Below are positions 11,211 to 20,689 of a stretch of DNA of 64,000 bases, in pieces; positions within the stretch are counted from its first letter, which is position 1; every line of letters starts with the position of its first letter. The notes under the pieces were generated by a model, which did no database searches, had not been told where the DNA came from, and saw nothing but the letters and a program-made list of their open reading frames with translations. The position numbers were made by a program, and so were the translations under genes. Origin of the DNA: Rhabdophis nuchalis (lineage: Eukaryota > Chordata > Lepidosauria > Squamata > Natricidae); NCBI GenBank assembly GCA_039707465.1, contig CM077644.1:147995962-148059961 (forward strand), written 5' to 3'.

Positions 11211-11250
<40 letters not shown>
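11064..11250. repeat. Compound (CTTT)n(CCTT)n(CTTT)n microsatellite
   Basis: About 187 bp of uninterrupted pyrimidine tetranucleotides: CTTT to about 11135, CCTT to about 11212, then CTTT again. Both strands are open in all frames (Ser/Phe/Leu/Pro or Lys/Glu/Arg/Gly repeats), so the 99- and 102-codon frames here are artefacts. Confidence 0.97.
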
Positions 11251-11529
11251 TATTTCACCTACTTTTATTGGCTTCAAGAAAGTAGCATTGTATATATAAA
11301 ACCTCAACGCTCTATTTAAAACATTAAACCACCATAGTAAGCATCTTCCCAATCTCTCACTTAATACCTAGCCCCGAGCATTACTTTAAATTAAAAAGTA
11401 TTCACTATTTCCAAAAGAAGCTTTGGCAGATCTCTTGAGAAAATGCATTGCACAGAGTTACAGAATAGGCAATAATGCTTCTTAATGAATTTGATTTGTA
11501 AAACAGATTTGCAGACTCCAGATTATTTG

Positions 11530-12572
11530 TATTTCTTTTTTTATTTTTTATTTTTATTGAAAAAGTTTTATTCACACAGATTTTCCCCCTTTTTACCCCC
11601 CCCCCCGACATATAATATAAATCACATACAAATACTATACCCCCCCTCACCCCATCTTAAAATAAGTTTCTCATTCAAATATTATACCCCCTCGGCTCTC
11701 AGCAGACACAATATAAGTTTCTCTTAGTATATCAATATCCCATTAACACCATCTTCTAAGTTAATTAAAGATATAAAAAACATAATATAAATTTCTCTTT
11801 AAAAAAACAACAACCCTATCCCATTATTCCCCTCTCTAAATTAATCATACATATATATTACCCCACCCTCCACCCTAACCCTCCCCCACCTCCCATTCAA
11901 ACCCACCCCCCTGACTTCCGCTATACACCACTCTAATAATTCCAAGCATCCCAAATATTATTACCTATCAATCTAAGCATTCTTGCCTAAAAGCTACATA
12001 GTACTTCCTAATCTGATATTTATTCTGTATATAATCAATCCATTAGAAACCTTATAACTAACTCAACATAAACACCCACACCTTTAACCTTATAGTTAAA
12101 CATTAAAATACATAGAAAATAATTCTTAAGATCTAAATACCGTGTCCTATTTTTCCCCTCTCCATTTACTTAATTGCCCACTTAGCAAAAAAATGTAAAG
12201 ATTACTCTAATATTTAAAAAAAGAAAAGTTACTTCTCTCTTCACAAAGGAAACAGAAGTGGTATACGAAAATTTCAGATCCTATCACAGGAAGGATACAG
12301 TAAATTGCAAGAAAATTTCTACTTCATTACATAGATGATGGTAATTTCTTGAAATGTAGATACCATCTATAAAATATAATATAAACTTCTTCCAACAGAT
12401 ATTCCAAACCAAAAACGCAGTGTCATAACAACCAGGTCAACTGCAAATGCTCTGGTGCTATATCCCTTTTGCCTTATAGCTATGCCATTTAAGAGATTCA
12501 AATCCAAAATTATATTCAACAAGACTTCTAGGATTAAAAATATATAACATTAGAGATAATAAACCTTATCCA
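11530..12572 (-). mobile_element. L1 LINE 3' portion, rearranged
   Basis: The complement of an L1 3' end: an A-rich tail (ttttttattttttattttt) at the left, then 3' UTR and ORF2 C-terminal text. The 11925-12050 part matches 16864-17025 (ctacatagtacttc, tattctgtatataatc). The 12425-12560 part matches 18615-18745 (the ccaggtca...gcaaatgc segment complementary to the RT active-site region). Some 1.5 kb of ORF2 between these matches is absent or scrambled. Interrupted at 12573 by an L2-type LINE; more L1 text resumes at about 16597. Confidence 0.75.
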
Positions 12573-12775
12573 AATTGAAATTGAAATTGAAATTGAAATT
12601 TATTAACCGCACCCTCTCCCCACAGGGACCCGGGGCGGTGCACAGGCAAAGCTAAAAACAATATACAATAAAATACAACATACATACATTAAAATAGAAT
12701 TAAATAGTATTACCCGTGCTAAAAATATAAAATTAAGAACCCATTAAAATATTTGGAGTCAATAGACAGAGAGAA

Positions 12776-14983
12776 CTATTCAAGGCCGGCCAGTCGAAAG
12801 AGATAGGTCTTTAATTTTACACGGAAGGAGCGGAGGTCAGTGGTCGTTCTAATATCAGGGGGAAGGTCGTTCCAGAGGGCCGGGCCCGCCACAGAGAGCG
12901 CCCTTCCCCTGGGCGTCGCCCGCTGACAAAGTCTAGTGGACGGCACCCGGAGAAGCCCCTCTCTGTGGGAGCGAATCGGTCGTGAGGATGTATGGGGCAG
13001 GATCCGATCTCGCAGATAGCTAGGTCCCGAGCCATGGAGCGCTTTGAAGATGATAATTAACACCTTGAAGCGCACCCGGAAGACGACAGGTAGCCAGTGC
13101 AGCTCGCGCAAGAGCGGTGTAACGTGGGCAAACCTGGTGGTCCCCATAATTGCTCGCGCAGCTGCATTCTGAACTAACTGAAGCCTCCGGGTGCACCTCA
13201 AGGGGAGCCCCATGTAGAGAGAGTTACAATAGTCCAGTTGGGATGTCACGAGGGCATGAGTGACTGTGCGAAGGGCGTCCCGATCCAATAGGGGGCGCAA
13301 TTGGCGAACCAGGCGAACCTGGTAAAACGCCCTCCTGGCCACGGCTGTCACTTGCTCTTCCATAGACAGCCGGGTATCCAGGAGGACACCCAAATTGCGC
13401 GCCCCATCCACAGGGGTAAGATGTTCGCCCCCTATGGCCAGCGTTGGAGAAAGCTGGTTGAATCGGGCAGCCGGAAACCACAGCCACTCGGTCTTGGTCG
13501 GGTTGAGCCTAAGTCCGTTACTTCCCATCCAGATCCGCACGGCTTCCAGGCACTGGCACATCACCGCTACGGCATCGTTGGGGTGGTTTGGGGTAGATAT
13601 GTACAGCTGGGTGTCATCAGCGTACAGGTGGTACTCTACCCCAAAACCACGGATGATCTCACCCAGCGGCTTCATGTATGCATTAAACAGGAGAGGCGAG
13701 AGGACCGACCCCTGAGGCACCCCGCATGTGAGGGGTCTCGGGGTCGACCTCTGCTCTCCTGCCCGCACAAATTGCGATCGGCCAGAGAGGTAGGAGGAGA
13801 ACCACCGTAAAACGGTGCCTCCCACCCCCAACCCCCCCAGCCGATGCAATAGGATACCATGGTCGATGGTATCGAAAGCCGCCGAGAGGTCTAATAGGAC
13901 CAGGATGGAGGAACATCCCCCATCTCTGGCCCTCCAGAGATCATCTACCAACGTGACCAATGCCGTCTCGGTGCTATGCCCGGGCCGAAAGCCGGACTGG
14001 CGTGGATCTAGATAGTCAACTTCCTCCAGGTGACGGGGAAACTGTTGTGCCACCACACTCTCAACAACCTTCGCCAAAAAGGGAAGGTTGGAGACTGGAC
14101 GGTAGTTGTTCAAAAGAGCTGGGTCCAAAGAGGGCTTCTTGAGGAGGGGCCTCACCATAGCCTCTTTTAGGGAGGCAGGCAAGGAACCCTCACTCAAGGA
14201 TGCGTTGATAACCTCTTGGAGCCAGCCTCGTGTCACCTCCCAGGATGCCAGTACAAGCCAGGAGGGGCACGGGTCCAATGAACATGTGGTGGCTCGCAGT
14301 CGCCCACGTAGCCTGTCCATATCCTCGGAAGTAACGGGGTCAAACTCCTCCCAAACAAGATCTCTCTCATGGCATCCCACTGGGCCATGAATGGGGGCTA
14401 GCTCACTCTGTATCTGGGCGGTTTTCTCCTGCAGAAAAATCACAAATTCCTCTGCTCTACCCTGTAGCGGGGCTTCCCGCTTCCTCTGTTGAAGGAGGGA
14501 ACGGGTCACCCTAAACAGGGCGGCAGGGCGGTTTTCTGCGGATGCTATGAGGGTGGCACAATGATGACGTTTGGCCACCCTCAGCGCCACAATGTAAGTC
14601 CGTAAATGGGCTCTTACCTGTGTCCGGTCAGATTCAGAGCGGCTAGCCCTCCATCTTCTCTCTAGGCATCTCTTGCGGCGTTTCATCACCCGCAGCCCCT
14701 CAGTAAACCAAGGAGCCAGGGTGGTTCGCCGCCGCGAGAGAGGCCGCAAGGGCGCGACCCGATCTAAGGCTCCCACGGCCGCACTATTCCATGCGGCCGT
14801 GAGGTCCTCCACCGGGGCGCGGGTCAGGGATACAGGAAATGGCCCAAGCGCTGTCTGGAACCCATCCGGGTCCATCAAGCGCCTGGGGCGGTACCAGATT
14901 GGTAACTCTGGTTCCGCCTCCCCGCGGAGGGGAGCAGCGGTCGGAAAGTCGAGTCGGAGAAGTGAGTGGTCTGACCATGACAA
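12776..14983 (-). CDS. L2/CR1-group LINE ORF2, reverse transcriptase part
   Basis: 735-codon frame for a non-LTR retrotransposon reverse transcriptase, which copies the element RNA at a nicked target. The N-terminus holds SWSDHSLL (residues 2-9), the conserved SDH end of an APE-type endonuclease. RT motifs follow: NYRPVSNLPF (293-302), LDLSAAFD (364-371, first catalytic Asp), GVPQGSVLSP (421-430) and YADD (454-457, catalytic Asp pair). The C-terminal tail ends in RLAGLE. The nominal start is a TTG; coding continues upstream (DLGTGDIVITPL) to a TGA near 15034, so this is not a true start. The rest of the endonuclease is not recognisable. RT activity is possible on motifs, autonomous mobility unlikely. 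Confidence 0.9.
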   Translation of the reverse strand: MSWSDHSLLRLDFPTAAPLRGEAEPELPIWYRPRRLMDPDGFQTALGPFPVSLTRAPVEDLTAAWNSAAVGALDRVAPLRPLSRRRTTLAPWFTEGLRVMKRRKRCLERRWRASRSESDRTQVRAHLRTYIVALRVAKRHHCATLIASAENRPAALFRVTRSLLQQRKREAPLQGRAEEFVIFLQEKTAQIQSELAPIHGPVGCHERDLVWEEFDPVTSEDMDRLRGRLRATTCSLDPCPSWLVLASWEVTRGWLQEVINASLSEGSLPASLKEAMVRPLLKKPSLDPALLNNYRPVSNLPFLAKVVESVVAQQFPRHLEEVDYLDPRQSGFRPGHSTETALVTLVDDLWRARDGGCSSILVLLDLSAAFDTIDHGILLHRLGGLGVGGTVLRWFSSYLSGRSQFVRAGEQRSTPRPLTCGVPQGSVLSPLLFNAYMKPLGEIIRGFGVEYHLYADDTQLYISTPNHPNDAVAVMCQCLEAVRIWMGSNGLRLNPTKTEWLWFPAARFNQLSPTLAIGGEHLTPVDGARNLGVLLDTRLSMEEQVTAVARRAFYQVRLVRQLRPLLDRDALRTVTHALVTSQLDYCNSLYMGLPLRCTRRLQLVQNAAARAIMGTTRFAHVTPLLRELHWLPVVFRVRFKVLIIIFKALHGSGPSYLRDRILPHTSSRPIRSHREGLLRVPSTRLCQRATPRGRALSVAGPALWNDLPPDIRTTTDLRSFRVKLKTYLFRLAGLE

Positions 14984-15014
14984 GGGTGTGATGACTATAT
15001 CCCCTGTACCCAGA

Positions 15015-15521
15015 TCACTCTTCCATTGGCCCGAGACAAAACATCAGCCGCAGACCCTGGCTCTGTATTCCCTGGCCACCTAGCCTGCGGGGGTTGTGGC
15101 ACCCGACCGTTTGTAACCAACGGCTGCGTGCCACCAACCGGGAGGATGAAAATTGTCTCCCCTCGGTCCTGCCCCTCCCCACGACCCTCTGAATTGGTAT
15201 GCCCTCCTGAGGAACGACTCGGGTATCCCCCTTCCTTTCGCCTTCCGCTTCCCGCCGTCGACTGCTATCCTGGCCCTTACTACTGATCACTGTTTCAATC
15301 TCCATCTGTCTATATCTTTTTTTAAACCCCTCCCCCACCCCAGAACCCCTTAAAAGCCTAATTAAAAATTTATTTAAAAACCCCCTGAGCTTGCGTTTTT
15401 TCCACCTCTCTGGATTAATTAACCCATCCTTGAGGTGGGCCCGAGATAAACTAAGGGGCCAAACCTGCGAGAGGGGGGACTCTCGTAGATCGAGGAGGTC
15501 GGACCTTGAATAAAAAACCAT
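15015..15521 (-). pseudogene. Upstream region of the L2-type LINE, endonuclease missing
   Basis: A 168-codon frame rich in Arg, Lys and Gly that overlaps the end of the endonuclease region in another frame. In related LINEs about 200 codons of APE endonuclease precede the SDH motif; here I cannot find its other hallmark residues in any frame. Either the endonuclease was deleted in this copy or this stretch is 5' UTR/ORF1-like sequence. Not supported as a separate protein. Confidence 0.35.
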
Positions 15522-15529
15522 CCCGTGGC

Positions 15530-16596
15530 TCCATTGCTGGCTTTAAAGGGAGGAAACGCCTAGATAAAGTGCAAATGCAAGTCAAATCAACAGGGAAAAT
15601 AGATCATAAGAGTCAGTCAGTTCTTCCTCGGGTAGAGGCTTTCCACGGGGTGGCTGGAGCTGTTTTTCCTTTGGGCTGGCCTTGCTTCGCTCTCGCCCCC
15701 ATTCCCCGTAGATGTTTTATCGGGGAGTCCTGGGGGGGGGGGAGGAAAATTCCCTCCACTGTTCTATCAGGCCTCCACAGGGCCTCACCGCGTCGCAGGC
15801 TCACCACCCCACACCAGGGCCTCAGCCAGGGCCTCCACCACTCCAATAGGCCTCTGTTGGGGCCTCCGGCGCTCCATCGGTCCGCCGCGCCTCCCGTCCC
15901 TCTGCGGCCGCCAACCTCACCAGCCATCCCCTGTGGAGGCCTTCACCCGGCCTCGCTGCTCCACGGGGGCCTCCGCCGGATTTGAGATGGTCCGCGCAGC
16001 TCCGCCACTGCTCCGCCACCGCTCCGCCTTTCCTACCACCCGGCGTTCCGGCGCTCCCTCCAGCGCTCCGCTGCCGCTCAGCCCCTCCGCCGGGGGCCAC
16101 CAGCCTCCGCCAACCTCCGCTGGGGCCTCCGGCCTTTTGGCGCTCTCCGCCGCCGCTCCGCCAGGGCCTCCGGCCTCCACCAGCCTCCGCCAGGGCCTCA
16201 GGATCTTCCGGCACTCTCTGCCGCCGCTCCATTCCATCTGAGGCCTCCGGCCTCCACCGGCTTCTGCCAGGGCCTCCAGCCTTCCGGCGCTCCCTCTGCC
16301 GCCACTCTATCAGTCCACCAGAGCCTCCAGCCTTTGCCTGGCCTCCGCTAGGGCCTCCGACTTTCCGGCCTGCCGGTGTTTTTTCCGGCGTTTTTTTCCG
16401 GCGTTTCCTCCGGGCTCCCCCCGCGCCTCCCGTCTCAGCCGTCACACTCACCGGCGTTGGAAAGGCCTCAGTGTGACGGCTGGGTCTTCAACTTGCTGGG
16501 CCGGCCCTTACCGATCACCCCAAAGGGGCCGGCCGCGTCCTCCGAAGCCAAATGGGCCTCCGGTCAGCATCGCCTCAAACCTCCGCCGCCATTCCT
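15530..16596 (-). promoter_or_regulatory. CpG-rich 5' region of the L2-type LINE
   Basis: About 1 kb of strongly GC- and CpG-rich DNA in an otherwise AT-rich window, built from imperfect repeats of gcctccgccagggcctccgg. It lies upstream of the RT frame, where LINEs keep their internal promoter. The 209-codon minus-strand frame at 15822-16451 (Gly, Arg, Ala and Pro rich) has no recognisable domain and probably reflects base composition. Confidence 0.6.
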
Positions 16597-16863
16597 TCGC
16601 GCATGCTCACTCAAATCCCATGTTTCATTTTTCCCCCTCCTCAAGTCTTGGTTAGAGAATTCTAGTTCATTCACTCATAGGCCTTTTCCACTTCCAAAAA
16701 AAACCCCAGCATTGCAGAGATCTACATATATTTATCTAGATAGACAATTGAAAAATATAAGTTGCCTTACATTCTCCCTCACATATCCCCTCTTAAATAA
16801 CTGGTATCAATCTGTTGGAATAAACACCCATACATAATGATAATTTCTTCAAATCTAAATACC
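16597..16863 (-). mobile_element. L1 fragment, right flank of the L2 insertion
   Basis: Matches 18845-19085 of the neighbouring L1 copy (tcttggttagagaattc, cagcattgcagagatc, aagttgccttacattctcc, ggtatcaatctgttgg), corresponding to RT motifs 0-2. It continues the L1 copy whose other part is 11530-12572. It ends where the 3' UTR of the next L1 begins (ccgctatacaccactc). Confidence 0.7.
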
Positions 16864-16961
16864 ACCGCTATACACCACTCTAATAATTCCAAACATCCCA
16901 TATAATATTTGCTCTATTCACATTGTTTCAGTCACATATCACCCTATCAATCTAAACATTC

Positions 16962-17813
16962 TTACCTAAAGGCTACATAGTACTTCATGGTCTGATATCT
17001 ATTCTGTATATAATCAATCCATTTTGCCCATTCCTGTGTATAATTCTCCTGTTTCTGATCTTTTAAAAAAGCTGAGATTTTTGCCATTTCGGCAAACCCC
17101 GCCACTTTCTGAATCCATTGATCAATTGTCGGTAAAAAATCTTTTTTCCAATGTTGAGCAATCAACAACCTCACTGCTGTAACCATATACAAAATCAATT
17201 TTGTTTCCCCTTTAGTATAATCCTTGATTATACCCAGTAAAAACATTTGCGGGGTAAATTGTATTCTTTTCTTAAACACATTTTGCATAACCCACCATAC
17301 TTTTATCCAAAAAGCTTTAACCTTATTGCAAGTCCACCATACATGAAAAAAAGTAGCATCTAAACACCCGCATCTCCAGCATTTAGGTTGAGCATTTGGG
17401 TACATACATGATAACTTCTTAGGATCTAAATACCATCTATAAAACATTTTATAAAAATTCTCCCTTAAATTCTGTGCCTGCGTAAATTTAACATTCTGAA
17501 CCCATATTTTCCCCCACATATCCATCATAACCGGTTCATCAAAATTCTGAGCCCATTTAATCATACAATCCTTCACCAATTCACTTTCTGAGTCTCTTTC
17601 TAACAATACATTATATATTCTTTTAATATGTTTTGGACCAGTCTCTTTTATCTGCTTGATCAGTTCAGCCTCCTTATCCATAAAGCCGACCCTGCAGTCT
17701 TCTTTCCATCTCTTCTGTAACTGTATGTAATGTAACCAATTTAAAGTGATTCCTGCGTCCAACAATTGTTCCATAGTTTTCAATTGCCATTCAACCCCAT
17801 CAAAAATAAGCAC
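16962..17813 (-). CDS. L1 ORF2 C-terminal part
   Basis: 283 codons continuing the L1 ORF2 after a frameshift. Residues around 140-170 hold CWRCGCLDATFFHVWWTC, the Cys/His pattern of the L1 C-terminal domain (C-X2-C, then H and C), which binds nucleic acid in characterised L1s. The stop lies at the expected 3' end. It is an internal segment of a broken ORF, not an independent gene. Confidence 0.82.
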   Translation of the reverse strand: MLIFDGVEWQLKTMEQLLDAGITLNWLHYIQLQKRWKEDCRVGFMDKEAELIKQIKETGPKHIKRIYNVLLERDSESELVKDCMIKWAQNFDEPVMMDMWGKIWVQNVKFTQAQNLRENFYKMFYRWYLDPKKLSCMYPNAQPKCWRCGCLDATFFHVWWTCNKVKAFWIKVWWVMQNVFKKRIQFTPQMFLLGIIKDYTKGETKLILYMVTAVRLLIAQHWKKDFLPTIDQWIQKVAGFAEMAKISAFLKDQKQENYTQEWAKWIDYIQNRYQTMKYYVAFR

Positions 17814-17817
17814 ATCT

Positions 17818-19080
17818 TTATATAAACACCCCCCCGAGTGACTTAGTATTTATAATCCACATGGTGTCTGCAAGATCCAACCAAAGCGGTATTTTATAAT
17901 CCCAATTAGGCCGATGCTTCTTCCATATTCTCATCAAAGCACTTCGGAGAACATGGTTATTAAACACTTTGTCCACCTTATCTTCATACAACAGATATGA
18001 ATGCCAACCCAGAACAAGGTCATGACCTTCTATATTCAATAGTTCAAGTTTTGTTTTCCCAAACCAATCTGCCACACACGTCAGTACCGCCGCTTCGTAA
18101 TACAGTCGAAGGTTTGGAAGTCTAAGGCCACCTCTTTCACGAGTGTCTTGCATGATCTGCATCTTTACTCTCGGTTTTTTCTCCTTCCAAACAAATTTAT
18201 TTAATGTTGCCTGCCATTCTAACAAGGTTTTATCTGATTTAAGCACCGGTATCATCTGAAATAAGAAGATAAATCTAGGTAGAATATTCATTTTAATTGC
18301 TGAAATCCTTCCAAGCAAAGATAGTTGTAGCTTTTTCCAAACTTCAAGATCCTTCTGTATCTTTTGCCACAACACTTCGTAGTTATTTGAAAAAAGTTTT
18401 GTATTTACTTCTGCAATTTGTATTCCTAAATATTTAACTTTAGAAACAATTTCGAAACCTGCCAAACTTACTAGTCTCTTTCTCTGAATCTCTGACATAT
18501 TTTTAACCATCATTTTCGTTTTATTTTGATTCAGTTTAAACCCAGACACCATGCCAAATTCTGTAATAATATTTTTCATCCGGATAATTGAATTCAGAGG
18601 ATGTGAAAGGGTAACCACCAGATCATCAGCAAATGCCCTAGTTCTGTATTCCTTTTGCCCAATAATTATGCCACTTAAAGAGTTTGAGTCCCGAATAGTG
18701 TTCAACAAGACTTCCAGAGTTAAAATAAATAACAATGGAGATAATGGGCATCCTTGTCTTGTACCTTTTTGTATCCCAAAAGTTGTAGACAAATTTCCGT
18801 TGATAATGAGCTGTGCGTTTTGTTGCTGATAAATTGCTCCAATCGCTTGTCGAAACCGTGGTCCCATATCCATCTTTTCCAACGTCTTGGTTAGAAAATT
18901 CCAGTTCACACAATCGAAAGCTTTCTCCGCATCCAGAAAAACCAGCACTGCAGAGACCTGTTTATTCTTATCAAGATAGTCAATTAAATCTATAAGTTGC
19001 CTTACATTCTCCTTCATATGTCTGCCTTCAATAAATCCTGCTTGATCATAATGAATAACCTCCTGGATAACTGGCATCAA
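17818..19080 (-). CDS. L1 ORF2 reverse transcriptase, N-truncated
   Basis: 420 codons. RT motifs: YDQAGFIEGRH (residues 11-21), VFLDAEKAFD (47-56, first catalytic Asp), KGTRQGCPLSPLLF (105-118) and FADD (150-153, catalytic Asp pair). FADD with RQGCPLSP is typical of the L1 clade rather than CR1/L2. The apurinic endonuclease that precedes RT in L1 is lost by 5' truncation. The first ATG is internal to the original protein. The frame ends at the frameshift near 17830 and its continuation is the next frame. Confidence 0.88.
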   Translation of the reverse strand: MMPVIQEVIHYDQAGFIEGRHMKENVRQLIDLIDYLDKNKQVSAVLVFLDAEKAFDCVNWNFLTKTLEKMDMGPRFRQAIGAIYQQQNAQLIINGNLSTTFGIQKGTRQGCPLSPLLFILTLEVLLNTIRDSNSLSGIIIGQKEYRTRAFADDLVVTLSHPLNSIIRMKNIITEFGMVSGFKLNQNKTKMMVKNMSEIQRKRLVSLAGFEIVSKVKYLGIQIAEVNTKLFSNNYEVLWQKIQKDLEVWKKLQLSLLGRISAIKMNILPRFIFLFQMIPVLKSDKTLLEWQATLNKFVWKEKKPRVKMQIMQDTRERGGLRLPNLRLYYEAAVLTCVADWFGKTKLELLNIEGHDLVLGWHSYLLYEDKVDKVFNNHVLRSALMRIWKKHRPNWDYKIPLWLDLADTMWIINTKSLGGVFI

Positions 19081-19119
19081 TCTGTTGGCAAGTACTTTAG
19101 CATATATTTTATAATATTA

Positions 19120-19565
19120 TTTGTATTTCTTGTTCACTTTTTTTTTTTTGCAAGAGGAATAGGTGTTGAGCGTAGGGTAGGGCTACTGCATTTGGGCTGT
19201 AAAAATACAGATGCCAATTATATATCAGCAAAAATAAGCAGAAAACTCTTTTTCTTGGTATTTAATCAACATCTAGATGTTTGCAACCCAAGTGAGTAGC
19301 AGTTGCCTGGGGCTCTAAATTGCTAAATTACTACTTCAATTGGCTTCTTTGAACAAGGCCAATAGTGAGGAATATTTGCTGCTGTAATTCAGCAACATCT
19401 GGAGAACCTTAGGCTAGTTATCCCTACACTGTGCTCTCAAGATTTCAATTACAATCATTTTAGTCTGGGCCTTCAACAGGAATAGGTCAGTCTATCCTGA
19501 ATGTGGTTTTCCAAGTGGTAACTCAAGTATGTGTGTATTTACATGTGCATGCATCTGTGTACGGT
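19120..19565. other. No recognised feature
   Basis: Short stretch between L1 and a Tc1-like element with a T-run at 19139-19149; nothing else seen. Confidence 0.4.
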
Positions 19566-19569
19566 AGAG

Positions 19570-20146
19570 GGACGATAGATCTTGAAAACTTGAAAACTTA
19601 GAATATTGTGCAAAGGTTCATTTATTTCAGTAATACAACGTAAAAGGTGAAACCAATAAATGAGATAAGACTCATTACATGCAAAGCAAGATAGTTCAAG
19701 CCGTGATTTGTCATAATGGCGTGCAGCTCATGAAAACCCCAAATCCACAATCTCAGAAAATTATGCAATCAATAAAACAAGGATTGTACAGAGAACAATA
19801 TCAGACCTCTGAAAAGTATAAGCATGCATATGTACTCAGTGGAATATGGAGGAAGAATGGAGAGGCACACACTGCAAGATGCTTCAAGTCCAGTGTGAAG
19901 TTTCCACAGTCTCTGTTGATTTGGGGAGCCATGTCATCTGCTGGTGTTGGTCCACTGTGCTTCATTAAGCCCAGGGTCAATGCAGCTGTCTACCAGGAGA
20001 CTTTGGAGCACTTCATGCTTCCTTCTGCAGACGAGCTTTATGGGGATGCTGACTTCATTTTCCAGCAGGACTTGGCACCTGCCCACACTGCCAAAAACAC
20101 CAAAACCTGGTTCAAAGATAATTTTGTAAGCCGAAGAATTTAGTAT
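19570..20146 (+). pseudogene. Tc1-like transposase remnant
   Basis: A 154-codon frame (19679-20143) whose second half is the catalytic core of a Tc1/mariner transposase: LLIWGAMSSAGVGPL, then DADFIFQQDLAPAHTAK, which contains the second acidic residue of the DDE/D triad. The third acidic residue and the C-terminus are missing, and the first half (before about 19850) does not read as transposase, so the copy is internally deleted and dead. The region before it (cttatttcagtaat-like, actcattacatgcaaagc) looks like the element's subterminal DNA. Confidence 0.75.
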
Positions 20147-20272
20147 GTTCACAAGTTTATTCTATATAGTGAGAATATGACCCGATTAGTGAATCAGGTT
20201 GTAAAACAGTAGCACAGTAGCATAATTTATAACAAATATATTATAAGGATAGACAAAACCTAACATCTAACT

Positions 20273-20610
20273 CAGGAGTCGGCAACCTTAAACACTCAAA
20301 GAGCCATTTGGACCATTTCCCACAGAAAAGAAAACACCGGGAACCACAAAATCCTTTCCGTGCCTGACTATTTCCTGAGCGGCCACAAAACTAACATATG
20401 TAGTTGAATTAAACTTTCTGTTTTCTTCTGAAACTTTTTTTTTCTTAGATTTTTCCATGTTAGCATACTGGAGGTCAAAAAGCTCAATATATTGCATTCT
20501 GGAGGGTGTCGCACTTTGGTGTTGTGACGCATATTTTAAGTGACAGGGAGCCATAGCAGAGGGATGAAAGAGCCACATGTGGCTCCAGAGCCACAGGTTG
20601 TTGACCTCTG
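20273..20610. mobile_element. Non-autonomous hAT-type element
   Basis: 338 bp with ends caggagtcggcaacc and ggttgttgacctctg and an exact 8-bp duplication atctaact at 20265-20272 and 20611-20618. Subterminal blocks are gagccatttggacc and its counterpart tgtggctccagagcc. The minus-strand frame across it has no known domain. Confidence 0.88.
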
Positions 20611-20651
20611 ATCTAACTGACTGAATTCTGCCAGGAGAAGAGTCAAAGAGA

Positions 20652-20679
20652 ATGTCTGTCTGTCTGTCTGTCTGTCTCT
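20652..20679. repeat. (CTGT)n microsatellite
   Basis: About six CTGT units followed by a CT run. Confidence 0.85.
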
Positions 20680-20689
20680 CCACTCCCCC

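Larger units (their letters stand above)
12573..16596 (-). mobile_element. Near-full-length L2/CR1-group LINE inserted in L1
   Basis: About 4.0 kb, read right to left: a CpG-rich 5' region (about 15530-16596), about 550 bp of unclear coding content, a long reverse transcriptase frame (14983-12776), a 3' UTR with ccccggg-type text, and a (TTTCAA)n tail at 12573-12602. L1 sequence lies on both sides, so the LINE landed in an older L1. The long intact frame and CpG-rich 5' end suggest a recent insertion. About 100 bp of L1 is missing between the flanks and I saw no clear target duplication, so the right boundary is approximate. Confidence 0.8.
16864..19117 (-). mobile_element. L1 LINE, 5'-truncated
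   Basis: About 2.25 kb of an L1-clade element from the RT domain to the 3' UTR. The coding part is two overlapping frames (19080-17818 and 17813-16962) separated by a single frameshift at a run of Gs (Cs at 17827-17833 on the plus strand). The element is truncated just upstream of the first RT motif. The near-intact frame suggests a fairly recent copy. Confidence 0.85.

Noticed and set aside
11011..11352. Open frames of 99 and 102 codons across the CTTT/CCTT array
   Set aside because: A pure tetranucleotide array is open in all frames; the low-complexity Ser/Phe/Pro or Lys/Glu/Arg products have no coding evidence.
15822..16451. 209-codon Gly/Arg-rich frame as a gene or LINE ORF1
   Set aside because: Lies in a GC-rich repeated 5' region; no coiled coil, zinc knuckle or RRM pattern seen, and other frames are equally open.
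19679..20143. Functional Tc1 transposase
   Set aside because: Lacks the third catalytic acidic residue, the DNA-binding domain and the first half of the core.
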